In this document: positions 26,084-35,354 of the stretch, in pieces
How the letters are laid out: every line of letters begins with the position of its first letter
Numbering within the stretch: the stretch's first letter is position 1
NCBI RefSeq assembly: GCF_030316825.1
Contig: NZ_JASZYU010000001.1
Location: forward strand, 2,232,001 to 2,296,000
DNA length: 64,000 nucleotides
Source of the DNA: Variovorax fucosicus
Lineage (GTDB): Bacteria > Pseudomonadota > Gammaproteobacteria > Burkholderiales > Burkholderiaceae_C
Direction: 5' to 3'
Made by a program: the position numbers and the translations under genes
The notes under the pieces: model-generated
Database searches by the model: none
The model's input: only the letters and a program-made list of their open reading frames with translations
What the model was told of the DNA's origin: nothing

Positions 26084-27348
26084 GCCTGGTTCTTGGCTGC
26101 ATCGCAGACGACTTCACCGGCGCGACCGACCTCGCCAACAACCTGGTGCGCGCGGGCATGCGCGTGGTGCAGACCATCGGCGTGCCGGGTGCGCCGCTCG
26201 ATGCCGATGTGGATGCGGTGGTGGTCGCGCTCAAGTCGCGCACCATCGCACCGGTCGAGGCCGTCGACCAGTCGCTCGACGCCTGGCGCTGGCTGCTCGC
26301 TCAGGGCGTGCAGCAGGTCTACTTCAAGTACTGCTCCACCTTCGACAGCACGCCGCGCGGCAACATCGGCCCGGTGACCGAGGCGCTGATGGACGCCATC
26401 GGCTGCGACTTCACCATTGCCACGCCGGCCTTCCCCGACAACGGGCGAACGGTGTTCAAGGGCTACCTGTTCGTGGGCGACCTGCTGCTGAGCGAAAGCG
26501 GCATGAAAGACCATCCGCTCACGCCGATGACAGACGCGAACCTGGTGCGCGTGCTGCAGGCCCAGTGCCGCCGCAAGGTCGGGCTGATCGACCACAAGGC
26601 GGTGGCGCGCGGTGCCGACGCGGTGCGCGAGCGCATCGCGCAACTCAAGGTGGAAGGCGTCGGCATCGCGGTGGTCGACGCGGTGTCGAACGACGACCTT
26701 TTGCGGCTCGGCCCCGCGCTGGCCGACATGCCGCTGCTCACGGCGGGCTCTGGCGTGGCCATCGCGCTGCCGGCCAACTTCGGGCTGGCGCCGTCGCCGC
26801 AAGCAAGCGCGCTGCCGGCTGCCGGCGGTCTGCTGGCCGTCGTGTCGGGCAGTTGTTCGCTGGCCACCAACCAGCAGGTGGCCCACTTCATCGCAGCGGG
26901 CCGACCGGCCTTCCCGATCGATCCGCTGCGCCTTGCGGCCGGCGACGATGTGGTGGCCGACGCATTGGCATGGGCCGCGCCGTTGCTGGCATCGGGGCCG
27001 CTGCTGGTGTACTCCACGGCCGAAGCCGGCGCCGTGAAATCGGTGCAGGGGCAACTCGGCGTCGAAGCGGCCGGCGCCATGGTCGAGCGCTGCGTCGCGG
27101 CCATTGCGCGCGGGCTGGTCGAGCAGGGCGTGCGCCAGCTCATCGTGGCCGGCGGCGAAACCTCGGGCGCCTGCGTGCAGGCGCTCGGCATCGCGCAGTT
27201 GCAGATCGGGCCGCAGATCGATCCGGGCGTGCCGTGGTGCCATGCCAAGGCCGAAGCCGCCGGCGGCGCCGGCCTGCACATCACGCTCAAGTCTGGCAAC
27301 TTCGGCACCGAGGACTTCTTCACCAAGGCCTTTACAGTCCTCGAATGA
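26080..27348 (+). CDS. otnK: 3-oxo-tetronate kinase
   Basis: The 422-residue protein belongs to the four-carbon acid sugar kinase family (formerly DUF1537), with the N-terminal signature IADDFTGATDLANNLVR and the C-terminal nucleotide-binding stretch VAGGETSGACVQALG. OtnK phosphorylates 3-oxo-tetronate at the 4-position. ATGA overlaps join it to ltnD upstream and otnC downstream, so the four pathway enzymes are made together. Length and motifs are normal for the family. Confidence 0.93.
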   Translation: MSLVLGCIADDFTGATDLANNLVRAGMRVVQTIGVPGAPLDADVDAVVVALKSRTIAPVEAVDQSLDAWRWLLAQGVQQVYFKYCSTFDSTPRGNIGPVTEALMDAIGCDFTIATPAFPDNGRTVFKGYLFVGDLLLSESGMKDHPLTPMTDANLVRVLQAQCRRKVGLIDHKAVARGADAVRERIAQLKVEGVGIAVVDAVSNDDLLRLGPALADMPLLTAGSGVAIALPANFGLAPSPQASALPAAGGLLAVVSGSCSLATNQQVAHFIAAGRPAFPIDPLRLAAGDDVVADALAWAAPLLASGPLLVYSTAEAGAVKSVQGQLGVEAAGAMVERCVAAIARGLVEQGVRQLIVAGGETSGACVQALGIAQLQIGPQIDPGVPWCHAKAEAAGGAGLHITLKSGNFGTEDFFTKAFTVLE

Positions 27349-28010
27349 CGGAAAGCGAAGCCCGCGAAGAAATCTGCCGCATTGGCGCGAGCCTGTTCGC
27401 GCGCGGCTACGTGCACGCCACGGCCGGCAACATCAGCGTGCGGCTGGACGATGGTTTCCTGATCACGCCGACCGATGCCTGCCTGGGCTTGCTGGATCCT
27501 GCGCGGCTCGCGCGGCTCGATGCCAACTTGCAGCAGACCGGTGGCGACCGCGCGAGCAAGACGATCGCGCTGCATGCCTGCATCTATGCGGCGGCGACCC
27601 GCTTCGATGCGGCCACCCGTTGCGTGATCCACACGCATTCCACGCACTGCGTTGCCCTCACGCTGGCGCCGTCGAAGTCGCCGGAGCTGCTGCCCGCACT
27701 CACGCCCTACTTCGTGATGAAGGTCGGCCATGTTCCGGTGATCGACTACCACCGGCCCGGTGCGCCCGAGGCGGCCGAACAGGTGGCGCAGGCGATCGAG
27801 CGCTACGGCGCACAGGGCACGCCGATCCGCGCCGTGATGCTACAGCGACTCGGGCCCAACGTGTGGCACGACACGCCGGCCGCCGCGATGGCCACGCTGG
27901 AAGAACTGGAAGAAACGGCGAAGCTCTGGTTGCTGGGCAACGCCAAACCCGCGCCGCTGGGCGCCGCCGAGATCGATGAACTGCGCCGCACTTTCGGCGC
28001 GCGCTGGTAG
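27345..28010 (+). CDS. otnC: 3-oxo-tetronate 4-phosphate decarboxylase (class II aldolase family)
   Basis: The 221-residue class II aldolase-fold protein has the zinc-binding histidines in [13 protein letters not shown] (H96, H98). OtnC decarboxylates 3-oxo-tetronate 4-phosphate to dihydroxyacetone phosphate. In the aldolase family a glutamate usually precedes the helix that here reads [11 protein letters not shown]; this protein has Thr73 at that place. It may belong to a subgroup that tolerates the change, or the reaction may differ. It overlaps otnK as ATGA and is followed 11 bases later by otnI. Confidence 0.88.
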   Translation: MTESEAREEICRIGASLFARGYVHATAGNISVRLDDGFLITPTDACLGLLDPARLARLDANLQQTGGDRASKTIALHACIYAAATRFDAATRCVIHTHSTHCVALTLAPSKSPELLPALTPYFVMKVGHVPVIDYHRPGAPEAAEQVAQAIERYGAQGTPIRAVMLQRLGPNVWHDTPAAAMATLEELEETAKLWLLGNAKPAPLGAAEIDELRRTFGARW

Positions 28011-28021
28011 GAGTTTTTGAA

Positions 28022-28828
28022 ATGCCCCGCTTTGCCGCCAACCTGTCGATGCTCTATCCGGAGCTCGATTTTCTCGACCGCTTCGAGGCTGCAGCCAAAG
28101 ACGGCTTTCGCGCGGTCGAATACCTGTTCCCGTATGCGTACGCGCCTCAGGAGCTCGCGGCACGCCTGCAGGCCAACGGACTGCAGCAGGTGCTGTTCAA
28201 TGGCCCGCCCGGCAACTGGGACGGCGGCGAGCGCGGCCTCGCGAGCCTGCCGGGCCGCGAGGCCGAGTTTCGCGAAGGCGTGCTGAAGGCGCTCGACTAT
28301 GCGGCGGCGCTCGATTGCCCGCGCGTGCACATCATGGCCGGACTGGTTGCCGAGGACACGCTGCGCGAGGACGTACAACCGGTCTACGTCGACAACCTGC
28401 GCTGGGCCGCCGAGCAGGCTGCCAAGGTGGGGCGCGACCTGCTGATCGAACCGATCAACACGCGCGACATTCCGCGCTTCTTCCTGAACCGGCAAGACCA
28501 TGCCCACCAGATCCTCGAAGCGGTCGGCGCGCCCAACCTGAAGGTGCAGATGGATCTGTACCACTGCCAGATCGTCGAGGGCGACGTCGCGATGAAGCTG
28601 CGCAAGTACCTGCCGACCGGCCGCGTAGGCCATCTGCAGATCGCCGGCGTGCCCGAGCGGCACGAACCCGACATCGGCGAACTCAACCACGACTACCTGT
28701 TCCGGGTGATCGACGAACTCATGGCCGCGGGACAGTGGGACGGCTGGATCGGCTGCGAGTACCGGCCGGCTCGCGGCGCGGTGCCGCAGGGAACGTCCGA
28801 CGGGCTCGGCTGGCTGCGCCGCGTCTAG
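28022..28828 (+). CDS. otnI: 2-oxo-tetronate isomerase (hydroxypyruvate isomerase family)
   Basis: The 268-residue TIM-barrel protein has the two metal-binding/catalytic glutamates of the hydroxypyruvate isomerase family, E143 in [12 protein letters not shown] and E246 in IGCEYRP. In this operon it should interconvert 2-oxo- and 3-oxo-tetronate, linking LtnD to OtnK. AGGAG precedes the start. Its stop overlaps the stop of the convergent MFS gene within CTAG at 28825-28828. No regulator or dedicated transporter is encoded in the operon. Confidence 0.92.
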   Translation: MPRFAANLSMLYPELDFLDRFEAAAKDGFRAVEYLFPYAYAPQELAARLQANGLQQVLFNGPPGNWDGGERGLASLPGREAEFREGVLKALDYAAALDCPRVHIMAGLVAEDTLREDVQPVYVDNLRWAAEQAAKVGRDLLIEPINTRDIPRFFLNRQDHAHQILEAVGAPNLKVQMDLYHCQIVEGDVAMKLRKYLPTGRVGHLQIAGVPERHEPDIGELNHDYLFRVIDELMAAGQWDGWIGCEYRPARGAVPQGTSDGLGWLRRV

Positions 28829-30447
28829 CGCTGCACAACGTAGCGCGTCACCACCGGCGGGTCTTCGCCCATGTGAAACGCCAGCCGGCGCTCGCGCAGC
28901 GCCAGGTCGGCCGCGGTGGCGCGGTTGAAGCGCCGCAGGTGCTCCGTCCACGACGCGTCGACGATCTGCTCCACATAGCGCTCGGGCTGCGTGATGTCGT
29001 GCAGCAACTCCCAGCCGATCGCGCCTTCGCTCAGGCGCGTGCGCCGGGTCTGGTGCATGACGAGGTGGAAGGAGGCCGCGCGCGCCGGGTCGATCAGGTA
29101 CTCGACATTGATCACGATGCGCCCGTCGTCAGGCACCTTGTGGGTCGGCACGGTGCTCCAGCCGACCTGGGCCGGGCTCACGTCGTCGTCGGTGCCGTGG
29201 TCGAGCACATAGCGCAGCGCCATCAGCATCAGCAGCGTGCCGCTCGCGGCTGCGATGCTGAGGCTCAGTTGCAGCGTGCTCACGGTCGCGACCTGGCCCC
29301 AGATCGCAGCGCCGACCGCGGTCGCGCCCATGATCGCCATCTGGTACATCGACATGCCGCGCGCGCGCACCCAGTCGGGCAGCGCGAGCTGCGCCGATAC
29401 GGCCAGCGAATTGGCCACCGTGATCCAGGCCGCGCCGCCGAACAGCATGGCCGGCACCGCGACCCAGACGTTGGGCGCGAAGGCCATCACGGCCGTGGCG
29501 AGCGACTGCACCATGGTGCCGCGCAGCACCAGCTGGTCGCGCTCGTAGGCCTGGCGCAGCCGCGGCAGAAACAGCACCGCGACGATCGCGCCGGCGCCCA
29601 TCGCGGCCAGCAGCAGCGTGAAGGTGCCGGCGTCGCCGCCCTGCAGGCCCCGCGCCAGCAAGGGCAGCAGCGCGAGCAGCGCCGTCGAGTGAAAAAAGAA
29701 GATCGAGATGCGCGTCAGCACCGCGCGCATGCGCTGCGACTGCCGCACGAACTGCACGCCCACGCGCATCGCGCTGATGAGCTTCTCGCGGCCCAGCGGA
29801 TTGGGCGTGTGCTCTCGCCGCCAGCGCAGCACGATGAAGCCCGAAGCGACCGACATCACCGCATTGAGCACGAACACCCACACGGTGCCGGCACTCGCGA
29901 TCAGCGCGCCGGCCACCAGCGGGCCGATGATGCGCGAGGCGTTCATCGCAATGCCGTTGAGCCCGAGCGCGGCCGGCAGCTGGATGCGCGGCACCAGCTC
30001 CGGCACGATGGCCGAGAACACCGGCCAGCGCAGCGCCAAGCCGATGCCGTTGGCGAAGGTGAGCGCGAGTAGCAGCGGCGCACTCATCACGTCGAGCGCC
30101 ACCGCGGCGCACAGCACGATCGCGACGCCCGCCAGCCAGAACTGCGTGGCCACCAGCCAGCGGCGCCGGTCCAGGATGTCGGCCAGCGCGCCGCTCGGCA
30201 GGCCGAGCAGGAACACCGGCAGCGTGGAGGCCGACTGCACCAGCGCCACCCAGATCGGCGTGGTGGTCAACGTGGTCATCATCCACGCTGCCGCCACGTC
30301 GTTCATCCACATGCAGATGTTGGCGATCAGCCAGGTGCTCCACAGCATGCGGAACACCGGCAGCTTGAGCGGCGTGAGCGCCCCGATGCGCGCGGGCTCG
30401 GGGCGCAGGGGCGGCAGGGGTGTCTCCTCGGGGGATATCGGTGGCAT
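28825..30447 (-). CDS. MFS transporter of the EntS-like MFS_3 group with C-terminal soluble domain
   Basis: The 540-residue protein has about eleven to twelve transmembrane helices (residues ~30-410) with loop signatures such as [15 protein letters not shown], typical of the MFS_3/EntS exporters. A soluble tail of about 120 residues follows, with a pattern like small dimeric alpha/beta-barrel proteins ([18 protein letters not shown] ... [18 protein letters not shown]). The tail accompanies many members of this group; its role is unknown. Substrate cannot be predicted. The convergent stop overlap with otnI does not imply a shared function. The Lrp-type gene upstream ends 12 bases before this start. 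Confidence 0.88.
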   Translation of the reverse strand: MPPISPEETPLPPLRPEPARIGALTPLKLPVFRMLWSTWLIANICMWMNDVAAAWMMTTLTTTPIWVALVQSASTLPVFLLGLPSGALADILDRRRWLVATQFWLAGVAIVLCAAVALDVMSAPLLLALTFANGIGLALRWPVFSAIVPELVPRIQLPAALGLNGIAMNASRIIGPLVAGALIASAGTVWVFVLNAVMSVASGFIVLRWRREHTPNPLGREKLISAMRVGVQFVRQSQRMRAVLTRISIFFFHSTALLALLPLLARGLQGGDAGTFTLLLAAMGAGAIVAVLFLPRLRQAYERDQLVLRGTMVQSLATAVMAFAPNVWVAVPAMLFGGAAWITVANSLAVSAQLALPDWVRARGMSMYQMAIMGATAVGAAIWGQVATVSTLQLSLSIAAASGTLLMLMALRYVLDHGTDDDVSPAQVGWSTVPTHKVPDDGRIVINVEYLIDPARAASFHLVMHQTRRTRLSEGAIGWELLHDITQPERYVEQIVDASWTEHLRRFNRATAADLALRERRLAFHMGEDPPVVTRYVVQR

Positions 30448-30459
30448 CTGCCCCGATTG

Positions 30460-30942
30460 TTACCGCTTCGGCGCCAGATGGCCCAGCGGCAGCGCATGGC
30501 TGGCCTTGACCTCGCCGAGCGAAAAACTGGTCTGCAGGTCTTTCACGTTGGCCAAGTTCATCAGGTGCTGGCGCGCGAAGCCCGAGAAGCTGTCCAGATC
30601 CTGCGCCACGACCTGGAGCTCGAAGGTGCCGGTGCCGCTGATGTAGTGGCAGGCGACCACTTCGGGCAGCTTGCGGATCGCGTCTTCGAGCTTGCGGGTG
30701 GCGTCGCCCTGTACGCGCTCCGTGTCGACGCGCACGAAGGCGAGCACGCCCAGGCCGATCTTGTGGCGGTCGATCTCGGCGTGGTAGCCCTTGATGAAGC
30801 CGGCCTCTTCCAGCGCGCGCACGCGGCGCCAGCAGGGGGCGGCCGACAGGCCGACGCGCTGCGCAAGCTCGGCGTTGGTGAGGCGGCCATCGGCCTGCAG
30901 TTCTTGCAGGATGGCGAGGTCGAACTTATCAAGGCTTTCCAT
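30460..30942 (-). CDS. Lrp/AsnC family transcriptional regulator
   Basis: The 160-residue protein has an N-terminal winged helix-turn-helix (LDKFDLAILQELQADGRLTN, then VGLSAAPCWRRVRALEEAG) and a C-terminal RAM ligand-binding domain (VVACHYISGTGTFELQVV). Such regulators sense amino acids or related acids. It diverges from the indolepyruvate oxidoreductase gene, a likely target. The ATG at 30942 lies 8 bases after a TAGAAT hexamer, suggesting a leaderless transcript, and a perfect inverted repeat sits directly upstream of that hexamer, an arrangement suited to autoregulation. Confidence 0.93.
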   Translation of the reverse strand: MESLDKFDLAILQELQADGRLTNAELAQRVGLSAAPCWRRVRALEEAGFIKGYHAEIDRHKIGLGVLAFVRVDTERVQGDATRKLEDAIRKLPEVVACHYISGTGTFELQVVAQDLDSFSGFARQHLMNLANVKDLQTSFSLGEVKASHALPLGHLAPKR

Positions 30943-30950
30943 AACTGGCA

Positions 30951-30956
30951 ATTCTA
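30951..30956 (-). promoter_or_regulatory. -10-like hexamer of the Lrp-type gene
   Basis: On the minus strand the sequence reads TAGAAT, one mismatch from consensus, 8 bases before the ATG. Transcription would begin at or next to the start codon. No good -35 box is visible, as expected if the promoter depends on an activator or is weak. Confidence 0.45.
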
Positions 30957-30971
30957 AGAAAGAATCTTTCT
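30957..30971. promoter_or_regulatory. inverted repeat, candidate Lrp-type operator
   Basis: The sequence is AGAAAG-AAT-CTTTCT, a perfect 6-base inverted repeat with a 3-base AT-rich spacer. It abuts the -10-like hexamer of the regulator gene and lies about 150 bases upstream of the divergent oxidoreductase gene. Lrp-family sites are often 15-base palindromes with AT-rich centres, so this fits in size and position. Confidence 0.5.
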
Positions 30972-31116
30972 GAAAGCCGCGTTATCGGGGCAAAGAACGC
31001 AAACACCTGTCGCGCACCCAGGCATACACTTTGCGAGCATCATGGGCACCAGCCCTACCCGGGCCACGACCCGTCAGCCAGGCCCACAAAGCCATGCCAA
31101 ATTGGAGACAGACACG

Positions 31117-34100
31117 ATGAACGCGCCGCTACCCGAGCACATTCGCAAGGCCCTCGAAACCGTCACGCTCGACGACAAGTATTCGCTGGACTACGGCCGC
31201 GCTTTCATGAGCGGCGTGCAGGCCCTCGTGAAGCTGCCCATGCTGCAGCGCCTGCGGGATCAGCAGAACGGAAAGAACACGGCCGGCTTCATCAGCGGCT
31301 ATCGCGGCTCGCCGCTCGGCGGCTACGACCAGGCGCTGTGGAAGGCCAGCAAGTACCTCAAGGCGCAGAACATCGTGTTCCAGCCGGGCGTCAATGAAGA
31401 GCTGGCGGCCACCGCGCTCTGGGGCACGCAGCAGCTTGGCTTCTCGCCCGCGGGCACCAACAAGTTCGACGGCGTGTTCGGCATCTGGTACGGCAAGGGC
31501 CCCGGCGTGGACCGCTGCTCCGACGTGTTCAAGCACGCCAACATGGCCGGCACCACCGAGTTCGGCGGCGTGATCGCGGTGGCCGGCGACGACCACATTT
31601 CCAAGAGCTCGACGGCGGCGCACCAGAGCGATCACATCTTCAAGGCCTGCGGCACGCCGGTGTTCTTTCCGACCAACGTGCAGGAAATCCTCGACCTCGG
31701 CATCCATGCCTTTGCGATGAGCCGTTTCTCGGGCATCTGGTCGGGCATGAAGACGATCCAGGAGATCGTCGAATCCAGCGCCACCGCGATGATCGACCCC
31801 GAGCGCGTCGAGATCGTCATCCCCACCGATTTCCAGATGCCGCCGGGCGGCCTGCACATCCGCTGGCCCGACCATGCGCTGGAGCAGGAGGCGCGCCTGA
31901 TGCACTACAAGTGGTATGCCGCGCTGGCCTACATCCGCGCCAACCGGCTCAACCACAACACCATCGAAGGCCCGAACGACCGCTTCGGCATCATGGCCAG
32001 CGGCAAGGCCTACAACGACACGCGCCAGGCCCTGATCGATCTGGGCCTGGACGACGCCACCTGCCGCCAGCTCGGCATCCGCCTGCACAAGGTGGCGGTG
32101 GTGTGGCCGCTCGAGGCACAGCTCACGCGCGAGTTCGCGACCGGGCTGCAGGAAATCCTGGTGGTCGAAGAAAAGCGGCAGGTCATCGAATACCAGCTGA
32201 AGGAAGAGCTCTACAACTGGCGCGCCGACGTGCGCCCCAATGTGCTCGGCAAGTTCAACGAACTCGACGACGGCGATTTCTCTGGCGGTGAATGGTCGAT
32301 GCCCAACCCCACCGCCAACACGCTCCTGCGTGCCAACGCCGACCTGAACCCCGCGCTGATCGCCAAGGCGATCGCGCAGCGCCTGAAGAAGCTCGGCATC
32401 CTCGACCAGGCCGGCGCCGACATGCGCGCCCGGGTCGAGGCGCAGGTGGCGATCCTCGAAGCGAAAGAGCGCTCGATGGACGTGCTGCAGGCCAGTGGCG
32501 TGACCGAAGGCCGCCAGCCCTGGTTCTGCTCGGGCTGCCCGCACAACACCAGCACCGTGGTGCCAGAAGGCTCGCGCGCCATGGGTGGCATCGGCTGCCA
32601 CTTCATGGCGACCTGGATGGATCGCAGCACCATCGGCTTCACGCAGATGGGCGGCGAGGGCGTGCCATGGGTGGGCCAGCAGCCCTTCACCACCGACCAG
32701 CACATCTTTGCCAACCTGGGCGACGGCACCTACTTCCACAGCGGCCTGCTCGCGATTCGCCAGAGCATCGCGGCCGGCGTCAACATCACCTACAAGATCC
32801 TCTACAACGACGCGGTCGCCATGACTGGCGGCCAGCAGGTCGGCGAGCGGCCCGAAGGCCATTCGGTGCTGCAGATCGCAGAGAGCCTGCATGCCGAGGG
32901 CGCGATGAAGGTTGTCATCGTCACCGACGAGCCCGAGAAGTACGAGGGCGTCCATGTGCCGGGCGACAACGTCAAGATCCGCCATCGCGACGACCTGGAC
33001 GAGATCCAGCGCGAGTTTCGCAAGATTTCCGGCACCACGGCCATCATCTACGACCAGACCTGCGCCACCGAAAAGCGGCGCCGCCGCAAGCGGGGCACCG
33101 CTGTCGACCCGGCCGTGCGTGTCGTCATCAACGAGCTGGTGTGCGAAGGCTGCGGCGACTGCAGCGTGCAGAGCAACTGCCTCAGCGTGGAGCCGCTTGA
33201 AACCGAATTCGGCCGCAAGCGCACCATCAACCAGAGCAGCTGCAACAAGGACATGAGCTGCCTCAAGGGCTTTTGCCCGAGCTTCGTGACCGTTGAAGGC
33301 GGCGCGCTCAAGAAGAAGTCGAAGAACAAGGCCAACTCGCCGTTCGAGATGGGCGCGATGCCCGAGCCGGTCGTGCCGACCCTGGCACCCGACCAGGTCT
33401 GGGGCATCGTGGTCGCCGGCGTCGGCGGCACGGGCGTCATCACCATCGGGCAACTGCTCGGCATGGCGGCGCACATCGAGGGCAAGGGCATCGTCACGCA
33501 GGATGCGGCGGGCCTCGCACAAAAGGGCGGCGCCACCTGGAGCCATGCGCTGATCGGCGAATCGCAGGACGCGATCCGCACCACGCGCGTCGGCACCGCG
33601 GCGGCCGACCTGATCCTGGCGGCCGATCCGCTGGTGGCGGTCAACGCCGAGACGCTGGCGCGCATGCGCGAAGGGCGCACGCACGTGGCGCTCAACACGC
33701 ACAGCACGCCCACGGCTGCCTTCGTGCGCAATGCCAACTGGCAGAACCCGCAGGACGACTGCGCCAACGAAATCGCGCGTGCCGTCGGCATCGATGGCGT
33801 GGGCAGCTTCGACGCCGATGCCGCCGCCGTGGCGCTGATGGGCGACAGCCTCTATGCCAATCCGATGTTGCTGGGCTTTGCCTGGCAAAAGGGCTGGGTG
33901 CCGCTGGAATACGCGTCGCTGATGCGCGCCATCGATCTCAACAACGTCGCGATCGAGAACAACAAGACCGCCTTCGAATGGGGCCGCCGCGCCGCGCACG
34001 ACCTGGCATCGGTGCAAAAGCTGGTGTCGCCGGGCCAGGTGATCGAGTTCAAGAAGCGCGACACGGTCGAGAGCCTGGTCAAGCGCCGCGTCGAGTTCCT

Positions 34101-34713
34101 CACCGGCTACCAGAACGCGGCCTATGCCGAGCACTACCGTGCCTTTGTCGGCAAGGTGCAGCAGGCCGAAAGCGCCGCCACCGGCAAGACCAGCCTGACC
34201 GAGGCCACGGCGCGCTACCTGTTCAAGCTGATGGCGTACAAGGACGAGTACGAGGTCGCGCGGCTGCACACCGACACCGCCTTCCTCGACCGCGTCAATG
34301 GCATGTTCGAGGGCGACTTCAAGCTCAACTACCACCTCGCCCCGCCGATCATCGCGAAGAAGAACGCCAAGGGCGAACTGCAAAAGCGCAAGTTCGGCCC
34401 GGCGATGCTGACTGGCTTCCGCTTCCTCGCCAGGCTCAAGGGCCTGCGTGGCACGGCGCTGGACATCTTCGGCCGCACCGAAGAGCGCAAGACCGAGCGC
34501 GCCCTGATCGGCGAGTACCGCGCCAGCATCGAGGAAGTGCTGGCCGGGTTGAACGCGGCCAATCACGAGACGGCGCTGGCCATCGCCAGCCTGCCCGAGC
34601 AGATCCGCGGCTATGGCCATGTGAAGGAGCGCAACCTGGCTGCCGCGCGCATCCGCCGGGCCGAGTTGCTGGCGAAATGGCGCGATCCGCAGGCCGGGCG
34701 GGTGGCCGCCTGA
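31117..34713 (+). CDS. indolepyruvate ferredoxin oxidoreductase, fused form
   Basis: The 1198-residue protein fuses the subunits of 2-oxoacid:ferredoxin oxidoreductases. An N-terminal pyrimidine-binding domain (GFISGYRGSPLGGYDQAL) is followed by a thiamine-diphosphate domain (CSGCPHNTSTVVPEGS) and a cysteine-rich iron-sulfur section (VCEGCGDCSVQSNC). The C-terminal gamma domain reads GVGGTGVITIGQLLG. It oxidatively decarboxylates aryl or branched 2-oxoacids from amino acid transamination, passing electrons to ferredoxin. GGAGA lies 8 bases before the ATG at 31117. The divergent Lrp-type gene is its probable regulator. A GC-rich hairpin follows the stop. Confidence 0.93.
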   Translation: MNAPLPEHIRKALETVTLDDKYSLDYGRAFMSGVQALVKLPMLQRLRDQQNGKNTAGFISGYRGSPLGGYDQALWKASKYLKAQNIVFQPGVNEELAATALWGTQQLGFSPAGTNKFDGVFGIWYGKGPGVDRCSDVFKHANMAGTTEFGGVIAVAGDDHISKSSTAAHQSDHIFKACGTPVFFPTNVQEILDLGIHAFAMSRFSGIWSGMKTIQEIVESSATAMIDPERVEIVIPTDFQMPPGGLHIRWPDHALEQEARLMHYKWYAALAYIRANRLNHNTIEGPNDRFGIMASGKAYNDTRQALIDLGLDDATCRQLGIRLHKVAVVWPLEAQLTREFATGLQEILVVEEKRQVIEYQLKEELYNWRADVRPNVLGKFNELDDGDFSGGEWSMPNPTANTLLRANADLNPALIAKAIAQRLKKLGILDQAGADMRARVEAQVAILEAKERSMDVLQASGVTEGRQPWFCSGCPHNTSTVVPEGSRAMGGIGCHFMATWMDRSTIGFTQMGGEGVPWVGQQPFTTDQHIFANLGDGTYFHSGLLAIRQSIAAGVNITYKILYNDAVAMTGGQQVGERPEGHSVLQIAESLHAEGAMKVVIVTDEPEKYEGVHVPGDNVKIRHRDDLDEIQREFRKISGTTAIIYDQTCATEKRRRRKRGTAVDPAVRVVINELVCEGCGDCSVQSNCLSVEPLETEFGRKRTINQSSCNKDMSCLKGFCPSFVTVEGGALKKKSKNKANSPFEMGAMPEPVVPTLAPDQVWGIVVAGVGGTGVITIGQLLGMAAHIEGKGIVTQDAAGLAQKGGATWSHALIGESQDAIRTTRVGTAAADLILAADPLVAVNAETLARMREGRTHVALNTHSTPTAAFVRNANWQNPQDDCANEIARAVGIDGVGSFDADAAAVALMGDSLYANPMLLGFAWQKGWVPLEYASLMRAIDLNNVAIENNKTAFEWGRRAAHDLASVQKLVSPGQVIEFKKRDTVESLVKRRVEFLTGYQNAAYAEHYRAFVGKVQQAESAATGKTSLTEATARYLFKLMAYKDEYEVARLHTDTAFLDRVNGMFEGDFKLNYHLAPPIIAKKNAKGELQKRKFGPAMLTGFRFLARLKGLRGTALDIFGRTEERKTERALIGEYRASIEEVLAGLNAANHETALAIASLPEQIRGYGHVKERNLAAARIRRAELLAKWRDPQAGRVAA

Positions 34714-34736
34714 CCGTGCGCTGAAAGCCCCGTCCA

Positions 34737-34765
34737 CGGCGCCGGATTAGCGCCAACCGGCGCCG
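34737..34765 (+). terminator. GC-rich hairpin after the oxidoreductase gene
   Basis: CGGCGCCGG (34737-34745) and CCGGCGCCG (34757-34765) form a perfect 9-base inverted repeat around an 11-base loop. There is no U-run after it, so it is not a canonical intrinsic terminator; it could stabilise the upstream mRNA end or assist Rho-dependent termination before the yajC promoter. Confidence 0.4.
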
Positions 34766-34776
34766 ACCCCGCCGAA

Positions 34777-34782
34777 TACAAT
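34777..34782 (+). promoter_or_regulatory. -10-like hexamer of the yajC-secD-secF operon
   Basis: TACAAT lies 106 bases before the TTG start of yajC, just past the hairpin at 34737-34765. It has one mismatch from TATAAT. No confident -35 box is visible at 17 bases. Confidence 0.35.
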
Positions 34783-34888
34783 GCCGGGTGCTGCGCGCGG
34801 GCCTGCCCCGCGCCGCGGGGTCGCATGCTGCGGCCGCGGAACTGCGGGCCGGGCCCGCGTTCCTACCTTCCCTCTGCTGGAGACTCTC

Positions 34889-35221
34889 TTGTTCATTTCC
34901 TCTGCTTTTGCCCAGGCTGCCGCCCCCGCTGCCGGTGGTGGCGACATGTTGTCCTCGCTCAGCAGCATGCTGCCGCTGGTGCTGATGTTCGTGGTGCTCT
35001 ATTTCGTGATGATCCGCCCGCAAATGAAGCGCCAGAAGGAAGCGCGCGCCATGATCGAGGCGCTGGCCAAGGGCGACGAAGTCGCCACCGCCGGCGGCGT
35101 GCTCGGCAAGATCACCTCGATCGGCGACCAGTACCTCGGTCTCGAGATCGCCAACGGCGTCGAGATCCGGATCCAGCGCAGCGCGGTTGTTCAGGTGCTG
35201 CCCAAGGGCGCGATCAAGTAA
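34889..35221 (+). CDS. yajC: Sec translocon accessory protein YajC
   Basis: The 110-residue protein has one N-terminal membrane helix (MLPLVLMFVVLYFVMIRPQMKRQ) and the conserved small cytoplasmic domain (KGDEVATAGGVLGKI ... VEIRIQRSAVVQVLPKGA). YajC associates with SecD and SecF, encoded next, in the holo-translocon. I chose the TTG at 34889: it follows GGAG by 6 bases, gives the usual family length and makes the N terminus (M)FISSAFAQ. Longer in-frame starts would add about 36 arginine-rich residues unlike the family. Confidence 0.92.
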   Translation: MFISSAFAQAAAPAAGGGDMLSSLSSMLPLVLMFVVLYFVMIRPQMKRQKEARAMIEALAKGDEVATAGGVLGKITSIGDQYLGLEIANGVEIRIQRSAVVQVLPKGAIK

Positions 35222-35280
35222 TGCTCGCCCCCAGGCTGCGCGGCACTTCGTGTCCGCTTCGCCTACCCCCTACCGGGGGC

Positions 35281-35317
35281 GCTGCCAGTGGCCCGGCAAA
35301 GCCGGATCCACGGCAGC
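35281..35317 (+). repeat. long imperfect hairpin between yajC and secD
   Basis: Three stacked stems are visible: GCTGCC/GGCAGC outermost, GTGG/CCAC in the middle and CCGGC/GCCGG innermost, closing a loop of AAA, with only 1-2 base bulges. Immediately upstream CCCCC-TACC-GGGGG (about 35266-35279) forms a second small hairpin. The surrounding text (CACTTCGTGTCCGCTTCGCC) looks like dispersed intergenic elements I associate with Comamonadaceae genomes; that resemblance is from memory. It may act in mRNA stability or in setting the yajC:secDF ratio. Confidence 0.6.
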
Positions 35318-35354
35318 CCACGAATCAACGCGCCACGCGTTTCAAGGCTGAAAG

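Noticed and set aside
31129..34737. A 1202-residue open frame antisense to the indolepyruvate oxidoreductase gene
   Set aside because: Same cause: it mirrors a confident gene and its composition is that of a reverse-frame shadow with no motifs.
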